From: Paenibacillus lactis
GTDB lineage: Bacteria; Bacillota; Bacilli; Paenibacillales; Paenibacillaceae
DNA: 64,000 nt
Direction: 5' to 3'
Assembly: GCF_017873605.1 (NCBI RefSeq)
Contig: NZ_JAGGKI010000011.1
Span: forward strand, 62,001 to 126,000
This document shows positions 44,410-53,022 of this stretch, in pieces; position 1 is the first letter of the stretch; each line of letters begins with the position of its first letter. The notes beneath the pieces are model-generated. The model worked only from the letters and a program-made list of their open reading frames with translations. It ran no database searches and was not told the origin of the DNA. Made by a program: the position numbers and the translations under genes.

Positions 44410-44994
44410 TTATGACTCAACTTTTTCGGAATCGACACTATTTCGAAATGTGATGGAAACGTCGCCGAGCGATCTTCTCCAGATCATATGATGAAGGCCT
44501 TCGCCCCAATAATCCTGCAGGAGAACATCGGGTTCTCCAAACTTTTTCTTCCAGATGCTTTGGGCCGCAGAGTATCCGCTGTCCAGGCAAAATTCCCGGT
44601 ATCCCCGCTCCATCATCGACAACCAAATGACGTTTAAGAGCAAGCTTCCAATTCCCCTGCCTTGATAATCCGGATGCACGAAAACGGTCCCCACCTCCAT
44701 GATGTCCTGTTTGTTCCATGGAGCGTGCTGCCGGATCATGGCGTTTGGCGGCCCATATTCAATCGTGCCTACGACATGGCCATCGATCAGGGCAATTAGA
44801 AAGTACCACTGTTCGCCTCCTGATTCCAAATCACGATTCAAGTATTGAATTTTCGATTCGATTTCCTGTTCGATATCCTCATCCAATTCCGACAGGCCTT
44901 CCTTGGCGAACGTATCGGTTACAACGATTCGAAAAAAATGCGCAAGCGCTTCGACATCAGCGTATGCGGGTCTCCGGATCTCAATGTCCTGCAT
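44410..44994 (-). CDS. GNAT-family N-acetyltransferase
   Basis: The 194-residue protein carries the GNAT fold: an N-terminal IRRPAYADVEALAHFF, beta-4 with VGTVFVHPDYQGRGIGSLLLN (acetyl-CoA pyrophosphate loop Q-G-R-G-I-G), and a C-terminal helix with FCLDSGYSAAQSIWKKKFGEPDVLL. Its ATG is behind GGAGAGG. It probably acetylates a small molecule. Neither substrate nor pathway can be inferred from its neighbours. Confidence 0.85.
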   Translation of the reverse strand: MQDIEIRRPAYADVEALAHFFRIVVTDTFAKEGLSELDEDIEQEIESKIQYLNRDLESGGEQWYFLIALIDGHVVGTIEYGPPNAMIRQHAPWNKQDIMEVGTVFVHPDYQGRGIGSLLLNVIWLSMMERGYREFCLDSGYSAAQSIWKKKFGEPDVLLQDYWGEGLHHMIWRRSLGDVSITFRNSVDSEKVES

Positions 44995-45195
44995 CAGTCC
45001 CTCTCCTTATTCCCTTCATCAGCTCACAACGAATCGTTGCGTTCATTAACCTCGCTGTTTCTCCAATTATATCCTTAAAACGAGGACAAATCAGCCGAAT
45101 ATAAGGAATTGACGCTCTTAGAAAATTTGAGCGCGGCGGCATCCCATCACGACGTCGTGCGTCTCACTGGATTGCATGAACACGCGGCCGATGCA

Positions 45196-45663
45196 TTAAT
45201 ATGTGAAGGTCGATCTGCACGCGCAAATGATATATCTGCCATAAATATGTGCCCCTTGGTAGCAGCCTTTCATCCCGAATTCGGGATGAACATATTGCGA
45301 GATGCAATCCTGGCATTTGGCCCGTTGTCCGGGCGGATCGCTTGTATACCACCAGCCGGACGGATAAGGACACAGCCCTTTGCAGTCCGTAATAACGGAT
45401 TTCGGCGTGCAGATGATATAATCGGGCGGACAGGAAGCATCTGCTCCGCATCCGCTGCAATATTGACCGTGAGGCGGGCGGCATGGCCCGGCGGCAAAGG
45501 AAATACGAACCAGCTGCTCTTCGGGTCTCAGGAGGACTCTCGCCAGCAGCTCCGCTGTTTTTTGTGCGAAACGGTTCAAAATCGAGACTCGACTCGCTTT
45601 CCGGGTCAAGCGGCTGATCACCGTCTGGGCTTCTTCATCTTTATTTGCAGGCAAACGCCACAT
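45196..45663 (-). CDS. Cys-rich protein resembling methylamine dehydrogenase light chain (MauA) without TTQ tryptophans
   Basis: ATG 45663 is placed eight bases after AGAGG and gives 155 residues. Residues 15-50 (VISRLTRKASRVSILNRF) resemble the twin-arginine leader of MauA precursors, but the Arg pair is replaced and no hydrophobic core is clear. Residues 61-149 hold 12 cysteines (61, 69, 72, 78, 85, 94, 98, 117, 120, 134, 147, 149), the number MauA uses for six disulfides. From memory of Paracoccus MauA, the blocks SCPP, HPEF, GCYQGA and YIIC align with NCPP, RPEF, WCFGA and TYHC. The two Trp that make the TTQ cofactor fall at about S89 and G133, so TTQ cannot form there. It is the last gene of a mauF/E/D/A-like cluster. 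The function is unknown. Confidence 0.65.
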   Translation of the reverse strand: MWRLPANKDEEAQTVISRLTRKASRVSILNRFAQKTAELLARVLLRPEEQLVRISFAAGPCRPPHGQYCSGCGADASCPPDYIICTPKSVITDCKGLCPYPSGWWYTSDPPGQRAKCQDCISQYVHPEFGMKGCYQGAHIYGRYIICACRSTFTY

Positions 45664-45679
45664 GCTTATCACCTCTTAT

Positions 45680-46219
45680 TCAGGAAGCTATGGTTGCCTT
45701 CACGTAGGCTTCCAGCTGTTCGCGGCTGTTGACCAGTCCCTTGTGCCTGATTACGCCGCTGCCGTCAACCGCATAGGCATAAGGCGTGACTTGGACATCC
45801 AGCTGACGGGCAAGCTCGGAGGTAACCAGGACGGCTTCATCCTCGTAGCCAATCGTCGAGATGTACGATGCTGCATGCTCTGCGGATGAGAATAACAGAA
45901 GGACCGGCTTGACGTGGTGCTTCTTCGCGATGCGGGTAAAGTCCGGAATAATTTGTGCGCACTCTTTGCAGGTCGGCGATCCGAACAACAGGATGGCGGC
46001 GGTTCCGGCTAAGCCGCTCGTCGACCACGAGCTCCCTTGCAGATCGGTGGTGACGGCATCGGGAAGCTTGCGGCCGACCGGAATGCCGGATTGGTTGACG
46101 CCCCGGGCGGTCCCCATCACCATAATTCCCAGCTGTCTGAACAAGACGAGGTTAAGTAGAACCAACGGTACAACGAGGAGCCATAGAACAATATAGGAGA
46201 TCCAAAAAAACGTGTTCAT
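45680..46219 (-). CDS. MauD-like membrane-anchored thioredoxin-fold protein
   Basis: The second ATG (46219) has the better distance from AGGAGGG; the protein has about 179 residues. One N-terminal helix (about 5-28) ends in FRQLGIM, as in MauD proteins. It is followed by SGIPVGRKLPDA and a TlpA-type thioredoxin domain with the redox motif C-K-E-C (FGSPTCKECAQIIPDF) and the cis-Pro region VQVTPYAYAVD. The domain should face outside. MauD is needed for disulfide formation in the MauA light chain, and the Cys-rich protein encoded 16 nt downstream is the obvious partner. Confidence 0.8.
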   Translation of the reverse strand: MNTFFWISYIVLWLLVVPLVLLNLVLFRQLGIMVMGTARGVNQSGIPVGRKLPDAVTTDLQGSSWSTSGLAGTAAILLFGSPTCKECAQIIPDFTRIAKKHHVKPVLLLFSSAEHAASYISTIGYEDEAVLVTSELARQLDVQVTPYAYAVDGSGVIRHKGLVNSREQLEAYVKATIAS

Positions 46220-46230
46220 CATGCCCTCCT

Positions 46231-46758
46231 TTACCTCTGTTTGATGTACGGAGCATGCGGGGCGGCGAGCTCGCGGTATATCCGGATGGCATGAACGGCA
46301 TCCGGTATGCCCACGATGACAAGCAGCGATACCAGGAGCAGCATGCCTTCCAGCAGAAATCCGTTCAGGGCGACTGCTTCTCGATAGTCAAACCATGCCG
46401 GATTGCTCCAGGCCATGCTGAGCAGTCCCATAAACCCGTTAATAGCAATGAGCGGCCACCCCAGCCGGGAATGAAATTGCGGACCGAGACAGCCGCAGTC
46501 TACCCTTCCTTTCTTCCGTATGTAATAGACAACTCCGATTCCCTGAACAAAGTATAGGACCGAAAGCAAGACAAAACTCATGGATGAGGGATATCCGTAA
46601 ATCATGGTGACGGCAAGGAACTGCAGCAATACAAGCAGCGCGTGCAGACGGGGACTGCCAGGGAAACGGTCCGGGTCGCCGAAGAAGGCGCTCCAGATGT
46701 AGCTGGTAACCGATAACAGCATGGGGAAGGTGGCGGAAATGGCAGCAATTTCATACAT
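46231..46758 (-). CDS. MauE/DoxX-like membrane protein
   Basis: The 175-residue protein has four to five helices (about 5-25, 42-58, 62-80, 98-118, 130-155) and the loop RVDCGCLGP that carries the paired cysteines of MauE-type proteins. MauE cooperates with MauD in maturing the methylamine dehydrogenase light chain, probably by moving electrons across the membrane. It lies 8 nt upstream of the MauD-like gene and 25 nt after the six-helix protein, so the four genes form one operon in the order of mau clusters. Confidence 0.8.
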   Translation of the reverse strand: MYEIAAISATFPMLLSVTSYIWSAFFGDPDRFPGSPRLHALLVLLQFLAVTMIYGYPSSMSFVLLSVLYFVQGIGVVYYIRKKGRVDCGCLGPQFHSRLGWPLIAINGFMGLLSMAWSNPAWFDYREAVALNGFLLEGMLLLVSLLVIVGIPDAVHAIRIYRELAAPHAPYIKQR

Positions 46759-46783
46759 CGGAACGGCAGCCTCCCTTCTTAAA

Positions 46784-47428
46784 TTAGGACAGGAGAATCC
46801 ATAAGATGGATCCTGTCAGCAGCACGTAAGATGCGACTAGCCGCACGGCGCTAAGCAAGGTGCGCTTCAGCCATCTTTTTTCCAGCAGCATGTGGACGAC
46901 GGACCGGATCAGGGGGAGACTAAATACAGTGCCCCGTATGAATCCGAAGCATATTCCCGCCAGGAGACTCAACCACCAAACCGGCGCAAATATCGATAAT
47001 AGCATGTATGCATGAAACAGGACGCCGGCTTGAAGCGTAATAAACCCCATGCCCAGAATATGGCCCCAGAGCGCTGCGGAACGGTATCCCGCCTGCCGAA
47101 TCCATTCCGACGGCACAATGAAATTACCCGAGGGCAGAAGTCCGGATTTATTAAACAGCTCTAACAGGATGAACACGGCAAACAATATGACGATGATTGC
47201 GTTATACAATGGCCCCAACGGGGTTAGAGACAGCAAATAATTGACGCCGCCGATCGCAAGCCCGGTCACCGCTCCTCCCAGCGTGCAGGAGAGCACATAG
47301 ACGAGTGCATAAGCGGCTTTGTTCACCTTCGTGTTATCCAGGCTTCCAAGCACGTTCAACCCGCAGGTGGTATCGACGCTGGCAACCGCAGCGCTTGCGG
47401 CAAACAGGAACAGCAGCATGGTTAGCAT
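46784..47428 (-). CDS. Six-helix membrane protein in the position of MauF
   Basis: ATG 47428 (10 nt after AAGGGGG) gives about 214 residues; GTG at 47437 is possible. Six hydrophobic segments are visible. The first ends with AVASVDTTCGLNVLGSLDNTKVN, and a later one contains LWGHILGMGFITLQAGVLFHAY. There is a single Cys near position 18 and a second near 47, with a third in the fifth segment. It is the first gene of the cluster, where mauF stands in methylamine dehydrogenase operons. Homology to MauF is plausible but I cannot confirm it by eye. Confidence 0.55.
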   Translation of the reverse strand: MLTMLLFLFAASAAVASVDTTCGLNVLGSLDNTKVNKAAYALVYVLSCTLGGAVTGLAIGGVNYLLSLTPLGPLYNAIIVILFAVFILLELFNKSGLLPSGNFIVPSEWIRQAGYRSAALWGHILGMGFITLQAGVLFHAYMLLSIFAPVWWLSLLAGICFGFIRGTVFSLPLIRSVVHMLLEKRWLKRTLLSAVRLVASYVLLTGSILWILLS

Positions 47429-47437
47429 CTTGCACAC

Positions 47438-47784
47438 GCCCCCTTCACCATTTACACGTTTCTTTCATCATTTTATGAGCCGGTCGGATTGATTATATGT
47501 ATAATTTCGTCAGGATGTTTGCGGGAAGCTTCTTGCAAGAAGTCTAAGCTCCTTATCCAATGGAGCGGGCAGCGATGAAGGACGGTTCTGCGTTAAGCCG
47601 GATGACATCTCGGTCGAATGGAGCAGCCATGCGATCGGTATAATGGCACCAGGTAAGGGAATGAATGAGGGTTTGACCGATCACGGCAAAAAGGCACCGC
47701 AAACGCAGGCTGTAACTAACCTGCCGCGGTACCTTCAAACCATGGACTATAGATTAACTTGTGGATCCGTTTAAAATGTAGCTA
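47438..47784. other. Intergenic region upstream of the mau-like cluster
   Basis: No convincing gene was found in this 347-nt gap. A perfect 14 bp palindrome CTTCTTGCAAGAAG lies at 47529-47542, and TATAAT on the minus strand at 47492-47497 could be a -10 box, though without a good -35. This would suit an activator-dependent promoter for the mau-like operon. No clear terminator for cstA was seen. Confidence 0.4.
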
Positions 47785-49236
47785 TCATGCAGCCTTGTTG
47801 AAGCCGGAGACATCCACATCCAGCGGAAGCTTGGCGGCTCGGGCTTTTTGTGCGGCTTTAAAGAAGATAATCACCAGAACCGCACTGATGACTGCGCCGA
47901 CGATGTAGGAAGCGTTCATGGACAAACGGAAGCCGATTTGCGCGTTCAAAATATACACCGTCGTTGTGTACAGCATCATGGCGCCGGGAATCAGGGCCAC
48001 CCAGAAGTTTTTGCGTGCGATGTATAAATACATCGCTCCGACAAACAGGGCAATCACGCCAGTCGCCTGGTTAGCCCAAGAGAAATAGCGCCATAGAATG
48101 TTGAAATCGATCTGCGTAAGCGCTATCGAAATGAAAAAGAGCGGAACGGCAATGAGAAGCCGGCTCTTCATGCTAAGCTGCGGCAGCTTGATATAATCGG
48201 CAATGATCATCCGCGCGCTGCGGAATGCCGTATCGCCGGACGTAATCGGCAGAACGATAACCCCAAGCACAGCGAATGTACCAACAACCGCCCCAAGCGT
48301 GACCTTCGCGACTTCGCTTACGACAAGCCCCGTGCCGCCTGTTGCGAGCAGCTCATTCAGACCGGTCGAGCCGTGGAACAAGCTCATTGCCGCAGCTGCC
48401 CAGACCATGGCGATAATCCCTTCGGCGATCATCATGCCGTAGAAGATTTTGCGGCCCTGCCCCTCGCGCTGGGTCGTGCGCGAGATGATCGGCGTCTGAG
48501 TCGCGTGGAACCCCGACAAAGCTCCGCACGTAATCGTCAGGAACAGCAGCGGGAAGATCGGCAGATTGTCAGGATGCATATTGGTAAATGTCAGCTCTGG
48601 AATCGGCGCCTTCTGGATGATCAGCATCGCACCGACGCCGACAGAGGCTATCAGCAGCAGCGCACCGAAGATCGGGTAGAAGCGGCCGATGATTTTATCG
48701 ATGGGCAGCAGCGTTGCCAGGATATAATAGCCGAAGATGGCAACCGTAATCATCCACAAGCTGATAGAGCCATTCATCAGGTTGTGAAGCAGGCTAGCCG
48801 GCGAGGTGACGAATACCGTTCCTACCAGAATCAGCAGCAGAATGGCGAAAGCGTTGACTACATGCTTCATGACTTTGCCCAAGAATTTCCCGGCAAGCTC
48901 AGGAAGATGGGCACCGCGGTTGCGAATCGAGATCATGCCGGTCAGATAGTCATGCACGGCTCCGGCGAATATGCAGCCAAATACAATCCACAGAAAGGCA
49001 ACCGGACCGTATAAGGCTCCCATGATCGGCCCGAAGATCGGTCCGACCCCCGCGATGTTAAGCAGCTGGATCAGCGAGTTTTTGCCCGTACTCATCGGCA
49101 AGTAATCAACGCCATCCTGATTGACGTAAGCCGGCGTGGACCGCTCCTCTTTGACGCCGAATAACTTCTCAATATATTTTCCATACGTAAAATAACCGAG
49201 TATTAACAGCAGAATCGATACGATGAAGGTAATCAT
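47785..49236 (-). CDS. cstA: CstA-family transporter, probable pyruvate/peptide uptake
   Basis: The 483-residue protein is shorter than E. coli CstA and BtsT (about 700) but has the family core. Visible blocks are YGKYIEKLFGV and TPAYVNQDGVDYLP near the start, GVGPIFGPIMGALYGP, AGAVHDYLTGMISIRNRGAHLPEL, CGALSGFHATQTPIISRTTQ and PITSGDTAFRSARMIIADY. About 12-13 helices are predicted. The upstream LytS-LytT system is the typical regulator of pyruvate transporters. With the BtsSR-BtsT case in E. coli, this makes pyruvate the best guess for the substrate. The start follows AGGAGGAGG. Confidence 0.92.
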   Translation of the reverse strand: MITFIVSILLLILGYFTYGKYIEKLFGVKEERSTPAYVNQDGVDYLPMSTGKNSLIQLLNIAGVGPIFGPIMGALYGPVAFLWIVFGCIFAGAVHDYLTGMISIRNRGAHLPELAGKFLGKVMKHVVNAFAILLLILVGTVFVTSPASLLHNLMNGSISLWMITVAIFGYYILATLLPIDKIIGRFYPIFGALLLIASVGVGAMLIIQKAPIPELTFTNMHPDNLPIFPLLFLTITCGALSGFHATQTPIISRTTQREGQGRKIFYGMMIAEGIIAMVWAAAAMSLFHGSTGLNELLATGGTGLVVSEVAKVTLGAVVGTFAVLGVIVLPITSGDTAFRSARMIIADYIKLPQLSMKSRLLIAVPLFFISIALTQIDFNILWRYFSWANQATGVIALFVGAMYLYIARKNFWVALIPGAMMLYTTTVYILNAQIGFRLSMNASYIVGAVISAVLVIIFFKAAQKARAAKLPLDVDVSGFNKAA

Positions 49237-49254
49237 ATCTATCGCCTCCTCCTT

Positions 49255-49276
49255 TGGAATCGCTTACATCGATTAT
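49255..49276 (-). promoter_or_regulatory. cre site and -10 box before cstA
   Basis: ATGTAAGCGATTCCA on the minus strand (49255-49269) is a full match to WTGNAANCGNWNNCW. TATAAT (49271-49276) lies just upstream of it, with no good -35 box, as expected for an activated promoter. Confidence 0.6.
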
Positions 49277-49336
49277 AAGGAAATTCCTGCGGGCAGGAGG
49301 TAATTTGCGATTAACATGTCGTTTATACGGATTAAG

Positions 49337-49361
49337 ATGCACAAAGTGCATGCTAACATGC
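49337..49361. promoter_or_regulatory. Palindromic elements upstream of the cstA promoter
   Basis: ATGCAC-AAA-GTGCAT (49337-49351) and the overlapping GCATG-CTAA-CATGC (49348-49361) are perfect inverted repeats about 60-85 bp upstream of the -10. They are candidate LytT operators, but I did not find a clear LytTR direct-repeat consensus. Confidence 0.4.
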
Positions 49362-49383
49362 AAGGGAGTTTACGCAGGTCGTC

Positions 49384-50121
49384 CTATAGCTCCAATGCCT
49401 CACGAAAGGCCTTGGCGTAATTGCGGCTCACGGCCAGCAGCTCGCTGCTCCCCTTCAGCTCCAGCTGGTAGGCGCCATTAAACCATGGGACGAGCCTTTT
49501 AGCATATTTAAGATGAACGATGTAGCTTTTATGGATCCGAAAGAACGGGTACAACCGAAGCTTCGCCTCCAGCTCCTTGAGCGGCGTTTTCACATGAAAC
49601 TCCCGATGGACGGTAACAATCTTGGAAAACGGATCTTCCCGCGATATATAAATAATGTCATCCGGATCGATAAAATGAATCTGCCCCTCCTCCTCCAACG
49701 ACAGCTTGCCGCAGGATTTCAATGGCGCTGGCGATTGCTGCCTTGGCGATAGGATCGCTCTCTCCAGTCTTCGAACCGTCTCAGCCAGACGATCCTCATC
49801 GATGGGTTTCAGCAGATAGTCTATCGCCTCATACTGGAAGGCATCGGCGCCAAACTGCGGATACGCGGTGGCGAATACGATTTTCGGCGGCTTCTTCATT
49901 TCCTGCATGGCTTCGGCGGCCGCAAGTCCGTTCATGAGCGGCATTTCAACATCGAGAAATACCGCGTCGGGCTGCAGCTGCAGCGTCTTCAGCACCGCTT
50001 CTTCCCCTGATCCCGCTTCGCCCGTCACTTCAATGGAAGGGTACTGCATTAATAGAAATCCGAGCTCCTCCCGGCTGTATCGTTCATCATCCACAATGAT
50101 GGTTCTGATTCGGTCTGTCAT
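49384..50121 (-). CDS. lytT: LytT-type response regulator (receiver + LytTR DNA-binding domain)
   Basis: The 245-residue protein has an intact receiver (acidic VDDERYSREE, D57 in AVFLDVEMP, Lys in DYLLKPID). The LytTR domain covers about 140-243 (IHFIDPDDIIYISREDPFSKI, FFRIHKSYIVHLKYAKRL). It follows its kinase by 20 nt. The next gene is the CstA-type transporter, its probable target, so the three genes form a sensing-uptake unit. Confidence 0.92.
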   Translation of the reverse strand: MTDRIRTIIVDDERYSREELGFLLMQYPSIEVTGEAGSGEEAVLKTLQLQPDAVFLDVEMPLMNGLAAAEAMQEMKKPPKIVFATAYPQFGADAFQYEAIDYLLKPIDEDRLAETVRRLERAILSPRQQSPAPLKSCGKLSLEEEGQIHFIDPDDIIYISREDPFSKIVTVHREFHVKTPLKELEAKLRLYPFFRIHKSYIVHLKYAKRLVPWFNGAYQLELKGSSELLAVSRNYAKAFREALEL

Positions 50122-50141
50122 GATGCGCGTGATCCCTGCCT

Positions 50142-51899
50142 TTATCTAAACTTATCGTCAGCTGCCGAAGGCGCCGGCGGTATATGGAATACAACCTCGG
50201 TACCCTCTGACTCCTTGCTCTTAATCTTTAATGAAGCGGATCCCCCGTACATTAACGTCAAACGCCGGTTAACGTTGAACACGGCCATTCCGGTGCCGGA
50301 TGTGGATTGCATCATCTGAAGACCGAGCTGCCGCAGACGTTCAGCAGGAATTCCTTCTCCGTTATCCTTGATCGTAACGGTCACGCCGGACGACGGCTTG
50401 CCGGTGATCCTGATGCGAATGATGCAATCATCCGTTTTGTTCCTGAAGCCGTGCCGAATGCAGTTTTCCACGAGCGGCTGCATCGTCAGCGGCGGAACAA
50501 TAGCGTTCAGAGCCGACTCTTCAACCTCATATGAGATCGCAAGCTTATCCTCGAACCTGGTTTCTTCAATGCTCATATAGGAACGGATATGCTGCAGCTC
50601 CTCTTGAAGCGTCGCTTTCTCGGCAGCAGCTGCCGTTAAGTTCTGCCGGATATAATCCGACAAGCTCCGAAGCAGCTTGCGCGCTTTCACTGCATCAATC
50701 CTCGTTAGCGACAAAATCGTATTGAGCGCGTTAAACAGAAAATGCGGATGGATCTGTGCCTGAAGCGTCTTGATCTCGGCCTCCCTGGCCAGCTCCTTCG
50801 CTTCGGCAAGCTGAGCTGCTTCCAGCTGATAGCTTAACAGCATACTGAGCCCGGACATCAGCTCCGTGGTAACATGCGTAATATCCTTCTTGCTGGGGAA
50901 ATAAAATTTAAGCGTCCCGACCGTCTCCCCTCCCTGCTTCAGGGGACCGACGATCGCCGCGCCAAGCGGACAATCCCGCATCTGGCATTGGATCTGATGC
51001 CGGTCGACAATCAGCAGCTCCCCCTTCTCGATAACGTGCCGGGTTACCTCTGTCTGCAGCGGGCGTCCAGGCGCATGGTGATCGTCTCCTATGCCGATAT
51101 GGGCCAGGATGACACGGTCATCGGTCATCGCGATTGCGCTTGCCTTCACTTCCTCGAACAGAATCCGGCAGACCGCTTCGGCCGATTCGGGCTTCATGCC
51201 CTGCCGCATGTAACCGAGCGTCTTCCGGGCAATCCGAAGCGAGGTTTGGGCCTGTTGGGCTGCAGCCTTCTGTTCTTCATTGACTACGGATCGGATGATC
51301 AGCAGGAACAAGGCGCAGCCGATCCCATTGGCCACGATCATGGGAACCCCGATAAAAGCGACCAGGTTCAACGCCTGGTCGAAAGGCCTCGAAAGCAGCA
51401 GAATAATCAGCATCTGCAGCGACTCTGCCAGCGCTCCGAGGACTAAAGCTGCGGAGACGCTGATCTGCTCGTTCTTTTTCCGAAACAGACTTGCCAGGAT
51501 GCCTGCCAGCATCGTCGCCAATCCGCAAGCAAGGCTTGTAAAGCCGCCTAACGTGAAGCGGTGCAGGCCTGCAACAAGCCCTGCCCCCAGACCGATCTTC
51601 CATCCGCCGAAAAGCCCGGCCATTGCAATACCAACCACCCGTGAGTTAGCTATGGCTTCTTCCTCGGACACCTGGAGCATCCATTTATTCACGGCAAGCG
51701 ACTCTGTGCTGACTGTAATGCCGGTATACGTTCCGACAATGCCCAGCACCCCGAAGACCAGAACGGCCTGGAGCCGCTGAACGGAGGACAGCTTGTCCTG
51801 GCTCAGCATCGTACGGAAAAATCGCAGCCGGGTCACGATAAAAGCGATCGTAACAATAATGCCGATCCGTTCCGTCATCGTGATCAGCAATTCGAACAT
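50142..51899 (-). CDS. lytS: LytS-type sensor histidine kinase (5TMR-LYT, GAF-like, kinase)
   Basis: The 585-residue kinase has an N-terminal block of five to six helices (about 1-190) of the 5TMR-LYT type (GVLGIVGTYTGITV, EEAIANSRVVGIAMAGLFGGWKIGLGAGLVAG). A GAF-like domain follows (about 215-360). The kinase core has its phosphorylated His in QAQIHPHFLFNALNTI, N-box VENCIRHGFRNK and G1 box IKDNGEGIP. The R-V-V-G motif in the membrane domain is typical of LytS/BtsS sensors, which have been linked to extracellular pyruvate. Start: ATG after GAGGTGA. Confidence 0.92.
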   Translation of the reverse strand: MFELLITMTERIGIIVTIAFIVTRLRFFRTMLSQDKLSSVQRLQAVLVFGVLGIVGTYTGITVSTESLAVNKWMLQVSEEEAIANSRVVGIAMAGLFGGWKIGLGAGLVAGLHRFTLGGFTSLACGLATMLAGILASLFRKKNEQISVSAALVLGALAESLQMLIILLLSRPFDQALNLVAFIGVPMIVANGIGCALFLLIIRSVVNEEQKAAAQQAQTSLRIARKTLGYMRQGMKPESAEAVCRILFEEVKASAIAMTDDRVILAHIGIGDDHHAPGRPLQTEVTRHVIEKGELLIVDRHQIQCQMRDCPLGAAIVGPLKQGGETVGTLKFYFPSKKDITHVTTELMSGLSMLLSYQLEAAQLAEAKELAREAEIKTLQAQIHPHFLFNALNTILSLTRIDAVKARKLLRSLSDYIRQNLTAAAAEKATLQEELQHIRSYMSIEETRFEDKLAISYEVEESALNAIVPPLTMQPLVENCIRHGFRNKTDDCIIRIRITGKPSSGVTVTIKDNGEGIPAERLRQLGLQMMQSTSGTGMAVFNVNRRLTLMYGGSASLKIKSKESEGTEVVFHIPPAPSAADDKFR

Positions 51900-52012
51900 G
51901 GCGTCACCTCAGTTCATATCCCGTTAGTCATAACCATCGCCTATATGCAGTATACCGTCAAGAATGCTCTCCATACCAGCCTCCGCGGACTAAAGAATAC
52001 GCGAAGCACACA

Positions 52013-52052
52013 AAAACCCCCCTTTCGCATAGGGCCCTATGCGTCCGAGGGC
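52013..52052 (-). terminator. Terminator-like hairpin after the GNAT gene
   Basis: On the minus strand CGCATAG pairs with CTATGCG around GGCC, with CCCTC and GGGGG as a possible second stem, followed by TTTTTG. It lies about 85 nt past the stop at 52137 and before the lytS promoter region. Confidence 0.6.
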
Positions 52053-52136
52053 AACTTGCAGAAGTGCTCGATTAACACGGTTTCTTAATTATCGATCAAT
52101 TTCAATCAAAATTTATTTCGTGCAGAAGCTCGGCGT

Positions 52137-52730
52137 TTAATCCTCCGGTGTCCACTCCATATAAATGCGGTATTTAAACCCTACAATTTCGGCATTGCTC
52201 TCCGCTTTCCGCTCAATCTCTCGAAACCCTAATTTCGAGTAAATCCGATGTGCGGCTTCGTTGGCATCGGTAACCTCAAGAACATAGCGACGATAGGGCA
52301 GCTTCTCCACCACATAGTTCAACAAGGCAGAGGAAATGCCCTTTCCGCGATCACGGGTCAATGTCGCCACACATTCGATATACCCCGTCTTGTCATCGTA
52401 AGGCAAAGCGGTATTAAACTCATTTGTCATGACATGGTAAGCCAGTTCCCCCGTTTGCACGCCGAAAGCGTTCTGAAGCGGCTCCAGTTCGACCGGCATT
52501 GCCCGCTGCCGATTGTTGGAGCAAGCCAGTATACCGGCAACCCTTCCGTTGAGTTCGGCCACATAGAAGACCTCGGAGCTAAACAGATCTTTGAAGGCGG
52601 AAATGAGGGTCGAGCGGTCCTTCGTGAAATAAGATAATTCCTCATAATACCCATCCACGAATACCTCAGCCACCTCATACCGTACGTCACGACCCGCTTC
52701 GGCCATATTATAAATCGCGATTGAATCCAT
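52137..52730 (-). CDS. GNAT-family N-acetyltransferase
   Basis: The 197-residue protein has GNAT features: FYVAELNGRVAGILACS as the central strand pair, IECVATLTRDRGKGISSALLNYVV as the acetyl-CoA loop region (R-G-K-G-I-S), and VLEVTDANEAAHRIYSKLGFREI near the C-terminus. It probably acts on a small molecule. It is divergent from the secreted protein gene at 53023, and its neighbours say nothing about the substrate. Confidence 0.85.
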   Translation of the reverse strand: MDSIAIYNMAEAGRDVRYEVAEVFVDGYYEELSYFTKDRSTLISAFKDLFSSEVFYVAELNGRVAGILACSNNRQRAMPVELEPLQNAFGVQTGELAYHVMTNEFNTALPYDDKTGYIECVATLTRDRGKGISSALLNYVVEKLPYRRYVLEVTDANEAAHRIYSKLGFREIERKAESNAEIVGFKYRIYMEWTPED

Positions 52731-52915
52731 CCATCATTCCTCCTGTCCAAGAAAATCCTTTCAACCAGCTGCACATCCTATTCATCCAACGTTCGTTTAA
52801 GAACAGATTACATAACATTCCGCCGGGTTTACACCGTCTTCAGAATAAAATGATGATCCGTCTAAAGACGGATAGCCGGCGGCAGTTCTAAACCTCTAAT
52901 TTCGTAATAATTAAA

Positions 52916-52929
52916 AGTAAGCGCTTTAA
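52916..52929 (+). promoter_or_regulatory. cre-like CcpA site upstream of the secreted TIM-barrel protein gene
   Basis: AGTAAGCGCTTTAA matches the palindromic cre core AAGCGCTT closely, though the outer bases differ from the full consensus. It is about 95 bp before the start and suggests carbon-source control of the gene. I could not find a convincing -35/-10 pair here. Confidence 0.5.
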
Positions 52930-53022
52930 TGACGGTCATATCTGATTTCTTGCATCTAGCGTTTAAGGCTGCCGGGTTGGTCAAGTACGTTTATACATCT
53001 CAATGACAAGGGTGTGAAAAGA

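Noticed and set aside
45109..45732. Plus-strand 207-codon open frame opposite the Cys-rich gene
   Set aside because: The minus frame has a ribosome site, operon position and ordered cysteines; the plus frame has none.
47553..47738. Minus-strand 61-codon open frame between cstA and the mau-like cluster
   Set aside because: It has no ribosome site and no similarity that I recognise.
52010..52052. Repeat or attachment site because of the GC-rich palindrome
   Set aside because: The T-run and position after a stop codon fit a terminator better, and no integrase or second copy was seen.
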